From: an uncultured Lachnospiraceae bacterium
GTDB taxonomy: Bacteria > Bacillota > Clostridia > Lachnospirales > Lachnospiraceae
Assembly (NCBI GenBank): GCA_905233835.1
Contig: CAJOGB010000079.1
Coordinates: forward strand, 1-5,298
Direction: 5' to 3'
Length of the DNA stretch: 5,298 nt
Part shown: piece by piece, positions 1 to 5,298 of the stretch
How positions within the stretch are numbered: position 1 is the stretch's first letter
How the letters are laid out: every line of letters begins with the position of its first letter
Position numbers and translations under genes: made by a program
The notes under the pieces: model-generated
Told to the model about the DNA's origin: nothing
The model's database searches: none
The model's input: only the letters and a program-made list of their open reading frames with translations

Positions 1-639
1 ATTACGGATGCATCCCACGAGATAAAAACACCCCTGGCGATTATCGGGGCCAATACGGAAGTGCTGGAGATAACGCAGGGGGATAATGAATGGCTGAAAA
101 GTATTAAAAACCAAATTGAACGGCTTACGTCTCTCACGGAAAAACTGGTTTTTTTGTCTCGCATGGATGAAGAAAATACCAAGCTTGATATGCGGGAATT
201 TTCTCTCTCCGAAACCGTGGAAGAAGTGGCGGAATCCTTCCTTCCTGTGGCAAAGGCAAAGGGAAAAACCTTGGATATTTCCGTAGAAGAAAATCTTTCT
301 TTTGTGGGAAATGAGGATACGATTTCTCAAGCCCTGTCTCTTCTTTTGGATAATGCATTTAAATATGCAAACGATAAGGGACGTGTGGAAGTTCGTCTTT
401 GCACAGCGGCGAAAAACAAAAAAGAAATCTCTGTATTTAATACTGTAGATGAGATTACAGTAGGAAATCACGATGAACTTTTTGAACGGTTTTATCGAAT
501 CGATTCTTCCCGCAGCAGTAAAACCGGGGGACACGGCATCGGACTTTCTGTGGTAAAGGCCATCGTAAACGCCCATAAAGGAAAGGTGTCTGCAGAGAGC
601 AAAGATGCCAAATCCATTATTTTTCGGATTGTTTTATAG
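1..639 (+). CDS. Sensor histidine kinase, C-terminal catalytic part (5' end outside the window)
   Basis: This is the cytoplasmic kinase core of a two-component sensor: it autophosphorylates on His with ATP and passes the phosphate to a response regulator. The reading frame is open from base 1, so the 212 visible residues lack the N-terminal sensor and membrane part. The H-box DASHEIKTPLAII begins at visible residue 3, with the phospho-acceptor His at residue 6 (bases 16-18). The DHp helix pair follows, then the HATPase domain: N-box LLLDNAFKYA with Asn118, F-box LFERFYRIDSSR at about 160-171, and G2 box GGHGIGLS at 176-183. The G1 box, normally DxGxG, reads VFNTVDEI at 145-152 and lacks both Asp and Gly. 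Kinases with Asn-Thr here recur in Clostridia as I remember them, so ATP binding is probably kept. The ATG at base 61 lies inside the DHp domain and is not the true start. The partner regulator is probably upstream, outside the window; the REC protein downstream has its own promoter and could be a second target, but nothing shows this. Confidence 0.93.
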   Translation: MTDASHEIKTPLAIIGANTEVLEITQGDNEWLKSIKNQIERLTSLTEKLVFLSRMDEENTKLDMREFSLSETVEEVAESFLPVAKAKGKTLDISVEENLSFVGNEDTISQALSLLLDNAFKYANDKGRVEVRLCTAAKNKKEISVFNTVDEITVGNHDELFERFYRIDSSRSSKTGGHGIGLSVVKAIVNAHKGKVSAESKDAKSIIFRIVL

Positions 640-656
640 TTAAAATGCTATATAAT
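629..656 (+). promoter_or_regulatory. Probable sigma-A-type promoter for the REC-GGDEF-EAL gene
   Basis: A perfect -10 hexamer TATAAT lies at 651-656. The best -35 candidate is TTGTTT at 629-634, with a 16-bp spacer; it matches the TTGACA consensus at only three positions and overlaps the last codons of the histidine kinase. An overlapping register, TGC followed by TATATA (646-654), resembles an extended -10 and could compensate for the weak -35. The predicted start is about base 663, leaving a leader of roughly 34 nt before the first ATG. The promoter is inferred from motif matches only, but it sits in the only non-coding gap longer than 20 bp. Confidence 0.6.
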
Positions 657-662
657 AGTATA

Positions 663-683
663 AATAGGTGTTTTTGACCTATT
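663..683 (+). repeat. Perfect 7-bp inverted repeat (hairpin) at the predicted transcript 5' end
   Basis: AATAGGT (663-669) is exactly complementary to ACCTATT (677-683) around the 7-nt loop GTTTTTG. The left arm starts 7 nt after the TATAAT box, about where transcription should start, so the mRNA would open with this stem. It is not followed by a T-run (CGACGGT comes next), so it does not look like an intrinsic terminator of the upstream kinase gene. It could be a 5' stabilising stem or a regulator's operator overlapping +1. The stem is AT-rich and weak. Confidence 0.55.
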
Positions 684-696
684 CGACGGTAAAGAC

Positions 697-2412
697 ATGG
701 GTGTGGGGTTTGATATGGAAGCGAAGAAGCAGCACAGAGTTTTAATCATTGATGATGCTTTTACAAATCGTGAGATTTTAAAAGAGATATTAAAAGACGA
801 AGCAGAGGTTGTCGAGTTTGATAACGGCAAAGATGCTTTGGATTATTTGATGGATCATTTCTATGATTTGGATATCGTTCTTCTTGATTTGGTAATGCCG
901 GAGATGAACGGTTTTGAAGTCTTGGAATTCATGCGCAGAAAACATATGACGGATTATTTGCCGGTGATTATGATTTCCGCAGATGACGAAGAGCGGAACA
1001 TGGAGTACGCTTTCGATTTGGGTGCCATTGACTTTATTGCCAGACCCTTCTCTGAGCGTATTGTGCTTCGACGCGTTCTTACAACCATATCCCTGTTTGA
1101 AAAACAAAAAGAATTAATTCGACAGATTGATGTTCAGTTTAAACCGGATGATCAGAAAATCGACGAGCTTACGGGACTGCCCTACAAGCAGAATTTCTAC
1201 AATAAAGTTCACAGCCAACTGTTAAGCAGCGGGAACATGAAACTTTGGATGGTGGCCATTGATATCGATCATTTCAAACTGTTTAACAACTTTTACGGTT
1301 GGGAAAAAGGCGATCAATATCTTCGCCTCATGGGTCGTTATCTAAGCGAGTTTACAAGACGTCACGGCGGTATCGCGGGATACTTGGGCGGCGATGATTT
1401 TGCGGTGCTTTGTCCGAACAAATCTGCGGCCATGGAAGAACTGGAAAAGAAGATGACCCAGGATACAAAACGTCATAAGAGTTTTGGCGTGGGCTTCGGA
1501 CCGAAGTTCGGGTTCTATGAAATTGAAAACAATGCGGATTCCGTAGAAAAGATTTATAACAATGCGGTTATCGCATTAGACAGTATCGCAGGGGATTATA
1601 CCAAGCGAGTGGCATGGTATGATTTGGAGATGATCGGAAATGTTCAAAATGAGTTTGAACTTTTGTCCGACATTCAACGGGGCGTAGATAATAAAGAGTT
1701 TGTATTCTACCTGCAACCAAAGGTAGATATGAAGACAAAAAAGGTCGTGGGTGCCGAGGCTTTGGCTCGCTGGCAGCACCATGACAAGGGACTGATTTCC
1801 CCGGGAGTCTTTATTCCGATTTTGGAGAAGAACGGATTTGTTTCTTCCATCGATTATGATATTTGGAACATGGTCATCGAGTGGATTGCTTCCATGTTAA
1901 AGAATAATGTGAAGGTACCACCGGTTTCTATAAATATTTCTCGGGCGGATATCTATGCCATGAACGTGGCGGAAACCTTGCAGGAAATGTGTGATAAAAG
2001 CAAAGTTGACTATGAGTACCTGGAAGTGGAAATCACCGAGACCGCTTATATGGAAGACTTTGATTTGATTAATGCCATGGTGGAGAAACTTCACGCCATC
2101 GGTTTTAAGGTATCCATGGATGATTTCGGAAGCGGCTATTCATCTTTGAATGCGCTTAAGAATATGGATGTGGATATGTTAAAAATCGATATGCGATTTT
2201 TGGATTTCGATCACGAGAATCACTCCAAAGGTGTCAGCATCTTAGAGAGTGTGCTTAATATGGCAAATACTTTGGCGTTGCCTACCATAGTGGAAGGTGT
2301 GGAGACAAAGGATCAGGCCGAGATGCTGATGGAGCAGGGGTGTGAGTTGGCACAGGGCTACTATTATTATCGACCGATGCCGGTGGATGAATTTGAAAAG
2401 CTTGTAAAATAA
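697..2412 (+). CDS. Response regulator with REC, degenerate GGDEF and intact EAL domains; probable c-di-GMP phosphodiesterase
   Basis: This is a cytoplasmic 571-residue signalling protein. The REC domain (about 13-135) has the acidic pair Asp19-Asp20, phospho-acceptor Asp64 in LLDLVMPEMNG and switch residue Ser94; the normally invariant Lys of the KP motif is Arg116. The GGDEF domain (about 155-315) begins with DELTGLP, but its signature is GGDDF (231-235), the substrate motif reads FKLFNNFYGW, and the inhibitory RxxD site is missing (Arg222 is kept, Gly225 replaces Asp). Cyclase activity is therefore doubtful; such domains often bind GTP and act as regulators. The EAL domain (about 330-571) keeps the catalytic set: Glu354 in EALAR, Asn413, Glu445 in EITET, Asp475-Asp476 in DDFGSG, Lys496, Glu533 and Gln553. 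Hydrolysis of c-di-GMP to pGpG is the expected activity, gated by REC phosphorylation. The first ATG has only a weak ribosome site; ATG715, with GGGG at 705-708, would start MEAKKQHRVLIIDD and is a credible alternative. ftsH follows after 18 bp. Confidence 0.93.
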   Translation: MGVGFDMEAKKQHRVLIIDDAFTNREILKEILKDEAEVVEFDNGKDALDYLMDHFYDLDIVLLDLVMPEMNGFEVLEFMRRKHMTDYLPVIMISADDEERNMEYAFDLGAIDFIARPFSERIVLRRVLTTISLFEKQKELIRQIDVQFKPDDQKIDELTGLPYKQNFYNKVHSQLLSSGNMKLWMVAIDIDHFKLFNNFYGWEKGDQYLRLMGRYLSEFTRRHGGIAGYLGGDDFAVLCPNKSAAMEELEKKMTQDTKRHKSFGVGFGPKFGFYEIENNADSVEKIYNNAVIALDSIAGDYTKRVAWYDLEMIGNVQNEFELLSDIQRGVDNKEFVFYLQPKVDMKTKKVVGAEALARWQHHDKGLISPGVFIPILEKNGFVSSIDYDIWNMVIEWIASMLKNNVKVPPVSINISRADIYAMNVAETLQEMCDKSKVDYEYLEVEITETAYMEDFDLINAMVEKLHAIGFKVSMDDFGSGYSSLNALKNMDVDMLKIDMRFLDFDHENHSKGVSILESVLNMANTLALPTIVEGVETKDQAEMLMEQGCELAQGYYYYRPMPVDEFEKLVK

Positions 2413-2421
2413 AACGGGCAC

Positions 2422-2426
2422 GGAGG
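2422..2426 (+). promoter_or_regulatory. Shine-Dalgarno site of ftsH
   Basis: GGAGG, part of CGGAGGAATC, stands 4 nt before the ATG at 2431. It is the strongest ribosome site in the window and fixes the ftsH start. It lies in the 18-bp gap after the phosphodiesterase stop codon; the gap has no terminator-like stem, which supports co-transcription. Confidence 0.85.
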
Positions 2427-2430
2427 AATC

Positions 2431-4455
2431 ATGAACGAGAATAACAATAATAATCCAAACGGAGGAAACGAGGGAAAGAACAATAACAGACAACCCCTCA
2501 TGCTTCTGATTTTATTTTCTCTGATTGCGCTTTTGATTACGACCTATTTTTGGAATAACGGAAGTTCTCAAGCCAAGAAGGAAATTACCTACAGTAAGTT
2601 TATTGAACTGGTAGAAAAAGATGAGGTAAAATCCGTTGAGATTACCAGTGATACCATTAATATCACTTTAAAGGATGATTCTAAGTTCGCGTCAAGCGAC
2701 GATCAAAAAGAATTAAAAGACACATACGAAAAGAGTACGGGACAGAATCTTTCCGTTACTTATTACACCGGATACTTAAACGATCAGGAATTACTTCCCC
2801 TTTTAAAAGAGCATAAGGTAGAAGTAAAACGTGGGGCTTCCAACAATACCAGCGCCATTATTTATAATGTGTTAAGCTTTGTGCTTCCCCTTCTTATTTT
2901 ATGGGTGCTCTTCGGATTCTTTATGAGAAATATGGGTGGCGGACCTTTCTCTGTTGGAAAGAGCAATGCCAAGGTCTATGTGGAGAAATCCACCGGTGTT
3001 ACCTTTGCGGATGTAGCCGGACAGGATGAGGCAAAAGAGTCGCTCCAGGAGATGGTAGACTTTTTAAATAACCCGAAGAAGTATACTTCCATCGGAGCAA
3101 AGCTTCCGAAGGGTGCACTTTTAGTGGGCCCTCCGGGAACCGGTAAAACTTTACTTGCAAAGGCTGTAGCCGGAGAAGCAGGAGTTCCGTTTTTCTCTTT
3201 GGCAGGATCTGACTTTGTAGAGATGTTTGTTGGTGTGGGTGCTTCCCGTGTAAGAGATTTATTTAAAGAGGCACAGAAGCAGGCGCCGTGTATTATATTT
3301 ATCGATGAGATTGATGCCATTGGAAAGAGCCGTGATTCCAGATACGGCGGTGGAAACGATGAGCGTGAACAGACATTAAATCAGCTTCTTGCGGAGATGG
3401 ACGGCTTTGATTCTTCCAAGGGTGTGCTCATATTGGCGGCTACCAACCGTCCGGAAGTGTTGGATAAAGCTCTTCTTCGTCCGGGACGTTTTGACAGACG
3501 TATCATCGCAGATCGTCCGGATTTAAAGGGCCGTTTGGAAACCTTAAAGGTTCACTCCAAAGATGTTCGTATGGATGAGACCGTGGACTTGGATGCATTG
3601 GCTCTTGCAAGTGCGGGCTTGGTTGGATCCGACTTAGCAAACATCATAAACGAGGCTGCCATTATCGCGGTTAAGGCAGGCAGAGAATTCGTAAATCAGG
3701 AAGACTTGTTTGAAGCGTTTGAGTTAGTGGCTGTGGGCGGTAAGGAAAAGAAAGACCGCGCCATGAGCGATAAGGAAAGAAAGCATGTGGCATACCACGA
3801 AGTGGGACATGCTTTGGTATCCGCGTTGCAGAAAAATGCGGAGCCGGTTCAAAAGATTACCATTGTTCCCCGTACCATGGGAGCGCTGGGTTATACCTTA
3901 CAGACTCCGGAAGAAGAAAAATTCTTGGAGACAAAGGAAGAACTTATCGCAAAGATTACCACTTACATGGGCGGTCGTGCTGCGGAAGAAATTGTTTTTG
4001 GCACCTATACTTCCGGTGCCGCAAACGATATTGAAAACGCCACTTCTATCGCCAGAAACATGGTAACCCGTTTCGGTATGAGCGAGAAGTTTGGTATGAT
4101 GGGACTTGCTACGGTGGAGAGCCAGTATTTGGAGGGACGTGCGTCCCTTACCTGCGGCGAAGAAACCGCTGCCGAGATTGATAAAGAGGTCCTTGCAATG
4201 ATTCAAAACTGCTATGAAAGTGCCTATGCCATGTTGGATGAGCACCGGGAGGTTTTGGATAAGATTGCGGATTATCTCTATGAGCATGAAACCATTTCCG
4301 GTAAGGAATTTATGAATCTCTTCCGTGAACTTACGGGTATTGAACCGGAGGAAGAGGAAGAAGAAAAAGAGGAGGAGATGTTTATCGACGAAGAGAAAGT
4401 AGACATTTCCGAACAAGCAAAAGGCGGACATATCGATTTCACTGCAGGGGATTAA
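2431..4455 (+). CDS. ftsH: ATP-dependent zinc metalloprotease FtsH
   Basis: FtsH is a membrane-anchored hexameric AAA+ protease that unfolds and degrades misfolded membrane proteins and selected cytoplasmic regulators. At 674 residues it is somewhat longer than typical FtsH, owing to both ends. An Asn-rich cytoplasmic head (11 Asn in the first 20 residues) precedes TM1 (about 22-41). An extracytoplasmic domain (about 45-140) and TM2 (about 143-165) follow. The AAA+ module has Walker A GPPGTGKT (233-240, Lys239), pore motif MFVG (265-268), Walker B IIFIDEID (288-295, Asp292 and Glu293) and the second region of homology with arginine fingers Arg350 and Arg353. The zinc protease site is HEVGH (456-460), with Asp533 in NDIENAT as the likely third ligand. 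HEVGH has Val where HEAGH is usual, still fitting HExxH. The tail after 637 is very acidic, with runs of Glu at 640-645 and 647-649. Arg codons are almost all CGT or AGA, unlike the neighbours, which suggests high expression. uvrC begins 1 bp after the stop. No defect is seen. Confidence 0.98.
   Translation: MNENNNNNPNGGNEGKNNNRQPLMLLILFSLIALLITTYFWNNGSSQAKKEITYSKFIELVEKDEVKSVEITSDTINITLKDDSKFASSDDQKELKDTYEKSTGQNLSVTYYTGYLNDQELLPLLKEHKVEVKRGASNNTSAIIYNVLSFVLPLLILWVLFGFFMRNMGGGPFSVGKSNAKVYVEKSTGVTFADVAGQDEAKESLQEMVDFLNNPKKYTSIGAKLPKGALLVGPPGTGKTLLAKAVAGEAGVPFFSLAGSDFVEMFVGVGASRVRDLFKEAQKQAPCIIFIDEIDAIGKSRDSRYGGGNDEREQTLNQLLAEMDGFDSSKGVLILAATNRPEVLDKALLRPGRFDRRIIADRPDLKGRLETLKVHSKDVRMDETVDLDALALASAGLVGSDLANIINEAAIIAVKAGREFVNQEDLFEAFELVAVGGKEKKDRAMSDKERKHVAYHEVGHALVSALQKNAEPVQKITIVPRTMGALGYTLQTPEEEKFLETKEELIAKITTYMGGRAAEEIVFGTYTSGAANDIENATSIARNMVTRFGMSEKFGMMGLATVESQYLEGRASLTCGEETAAEIDKEVLAMIQNCYESAYAMLDEHREVLDKIADYLYEHETISGKEFMNLFRELTGIEPEEEEEEKEEEMFIDEEKVDISEQAKGGHIDFTAGD
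4133..4148 (+). repeat. Perfect 7-bp inverted repeat inside ftsH
   Basis: AGGGACG (4133-4139) and CGTCCCT (4142-4148) are exact complements separated by TG. As RNA this would fold as a 6-bp stem with a GUGC tetraloop. It lies in the codons for GRASL (about residues 568-572) in the protease domain. No T-run follows, so it is not a terminator; it may be a chance result of codon choice. Confidence 0.4.
4446..4450 (+). promoter_or_regulatory. Shine-Dalgarno site of uvrC, inside the ftsH 3' end
   Basis: AGGGG lies in the last ftsH codons, 6 nt before the ATG at 4457. Together with the single base between the ftsH stop and this ATG, it indicates translational coupling and settles the uvrC start. 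The start also gives the usual UvrC N-terminus, with about 11 residues before the LPxxPGVY motif. Confidence 0.75.
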
Positions 4456-4456
4456 T

Positions 4457-5298
4457 ATGTTTCAAATTGAAGAAGAACTAAAAAAACTCCCGGATCAACC
4501 GGGAGTTTATATTATGCACGATGAAAAGGATGCGATTATCTACATCGGAAAAGCGCTGAGTCTAACCAAGCGTGTGCATCAGTATTTTCAGGCGTCTCAC
4601 GACGAGGGCATTCGGAAAAAACAGATGGTATCTCACATCAAACGGTTTGAGTATATCGTGACGGATTCCGAATTGGAAGCTTTGGTATTAGAGTGCAATC
4701 TTATTAAAGAGCACCGCCCGAAATACAATACGCTGCTTCGGGACGATAAAACCTATCCTTACATCAAAGTAACCTTGGGAGAAAAATATCCCAGGGTTTT
4801 GTTTTCACGGGAATTAAAAAAAGACAAGTCCAAATATTTCGGTCCCTTTACCAGTGCGGGCTCTGTAAGAGACACTATAGATTTGGTGCAGAAACTCTAT
4901 AAGCTTCGTACCTGCAATCAGAAATTTCCGGAGTCCTTCGGAAAAAAACGGCCCTGTTTAAACTATCATATGAACCGGTGTCTTGGAGTATGTACCGGGG
5001 AGGTTTCCGAAGAAGAATACTTAAAAAATGTAAACGAAGCCATTTCTTTTTTGGACGGAAAGTACCAGCCGATTCTAAAGGAATTAAAAGAAAAAATGGA
5101 AGAAGCCTCCAAAGAATTGGAGTTTGAAAAAGCAGCCACTTATCGGGATTTAATCGAAAGTGTAAAGCGCTGTGTGGAGACCCAAAAGATTACGGATTCT
5201 GATGGAGAGGATAAGGACATCATCGCCCTTGCCATGGATAAGGAAGATGCGGTGGTGCAGATTTTCTTTATCCGAAACGGAAAGATGATCGGACGGGA
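4457..5298 (+). CDS. uvrC: Excinuclease ABC subunit C, N-terminal part (3' end outside the window)
   Basis: UvrC makes both incisions around bulky DNA lesions in nucleotide excision repair, after UvrA and UvrB load at the damage. The frame stays open to the right edge, giving 280 complete codons of a protein normally near 600. The N-terminal GIY-YIG nuclease, which makes the 3' cut, shows LPDQPGVY (11-18), YIGKA (29-33), Arg39, Tyr43, the probable metal ligand Glu79 in LVLECNLIK and Asn91 in PKYN. Four cysteines at 153, 167, 175 and 179 sit in the order seen in UvrC proteins, where E. coli UvrC is reported to hold a 4Fe-4S cluster. A UVR helical hairpin that binds UvrB follows (about 203-238, including LEFEKAATYRDLI). 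The C-terminal RNase H-like nuclease, which makes the 5' cut, and the HhH region would lie beyond the window. The gene follows ftsH by 1 bp and uses more CGG Arg codons. A strong hairpin overlaps codons 10-18. Confidence 0.97.
   Translation, partial: MFQIEEELKKLPDQPGVYIMHDEKDAIIYIGKALSLTKRVHQYFQASHDEGIRKKQMVSHIKRFEYIVTDSELEALVLECNLIKEHRPKYNTLLRDDKTYPYIKVTLGEKYPRVLFSRELKKDKSKYFGPFTSAGSVRDTIDLVQKLYKLRTCNQKFPESFGKKRPCLNYHMNRCLGVCTGEVSEEEYLKNVNEAISFLDGKYQPILKELKEKMEEASKELEFEKAATYRDLIESVKRCVETQKITDSDGEDKDIIALAMDKEDAVVQIFFIRNGKMIGR
4484..4508. repeat. Perfect 10-bp GC-rich hairpin in the first codons of uvrC, terminator-like
   Basis: AAACTCCCGG (4484-4493) and CCGGGAGTTT (4499-4508) pair perfectly around the loop ATCAA. 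On the + strand the stem ends in TTT and is followed by ATATT, a poor U-tract. On the - strand the stem runs into six consecutive T (complement of the A-run 4481-4486), the standard shape of an intrinsic terminator for antisense transcription. It overlaps codons for the conserved LPxxPGV motif, which constrains several of these bases, so its function is uncertain. As RNA it lies about 27 nt after the uvrC start codon. Confidence 0.6.

Noticed and set aside
61..639. ATG at base 61 as the start of a short kinase
   Set aside because: The frame is open to base 1 and the upstream residues form the H-box with the phospho-acceptor His, so the gene starts before the window.
640..696. The 663-683 hairpin as a terminator for the histidine kinase, or the gap as a c-di-GMP riboswitch
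   Set aside because: The stem is AT-rich with no T-run after it, and 57 bp is too short for, and lacks the conserved core of, a c-di-GMP riboswitch.
790..1107. 105-codon - strand frame opposite the REC domain
   Set aside because: It is fully antisense to the conserved receiver codons, with no domain or ribosome site evident.
2347..2370. Possible ftsH promoter (TTGGCA followed by TATTAT) in the end of the phosphodiesterase gene
   Set aside because: The spacer is only about 12 bp at best, far from the usual 16-18, and the region is coding for the conserved EAL Gln motif and the residues after it.
2976..3320. 114-codon open frame on the - strand opposite the AAA+ domain
   Set aside because: It is the mirror of the Walker A and B region of ftsH; low-complexity Ser/Pro/Ala composition and no recognisable domain.
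3785..4066. 93-codon + strand frame inside ftsH
   Set aside because: It overlaps the HEVGH protease domain in another frame, and its Trp/Arg/Leu-rich product looks like a frame shadow.
3898..4431. 177-codon open frame on the - strand opposite the ftsH 3' end
   Set aside because: It lies wholly antisense to well-conserved ftsH coding sequence; its Phe/Leu-rich stretch is only the complement of the Glu codons, and it resembles no family I know.

Overview
The window looks like chromosomal housekeeping and signalling DNA from a Gram-positive Clostridia-type bacterium, possibly Lachnospiraceae-like. This is inferred from the protein character (a membrane FtsH with an Asn-rich head, a REC-GGDEF-EAL response regulator, a Firmicutes-style histidine kinase lacking the usual G1 motif), the purine-rich Shine-Dalgarno sites and the moderately AT-rich codon use. 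No database search was possible, so the taxonomy is tentative. All genes lie on the + strand and pack tightly. I see no rRNA, tRNA, mobile element, CRISPR array or phage signal.

Layout: (1) 1-639 is the C-terminal kinase core of a sensor histidine kinase, cut by the left edge just before its H-box. (2) 640-696 is a 57-bp gap with a good sigma-A-type -10 (TATAAT) and a perfect 7-bp inverted repeat starting about where transcription should begin. (3) 697-2412 encodes a REC-GGDEF-EAL protein. Its cyclase motif is degenerate (GGDDF, no I-site) while its EAL phosphodiesterase residues are all present, so it probably degrades c-di-GMP. (4) 2431-4455 encodes the membrane AAA+ zinc protease FtsH, 18 bp downstream with a strong Shine-Dalgarno site. 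(5) 4457-5298 is the first 280 codons of uvrC (excinuclease subunit C), 1 bp after the ftsH stop and running off the right edge.

The short gaps without an obvious terminator suggest that the c-di-GMP regulator, ftsH and uvrC share a transcript, probably started from the 640-696 promoter. That would place a second-messenger phosphodiesterase, membrane protein quality control and nucleotide excision repair under partly common control. Whether this is functional or just positional cannot be decided from one sequence.

I found no clearly new biological system. The observations most worth a second look are a 10-bp GC-rich terminator-like hairpin inside the first codons of uvrC, the hairpin at the predicted mRNA 5' end, and the substituted signature residues in the kinase (G1 box), the receiver (Lys to Arg) and the GGDEF domain.
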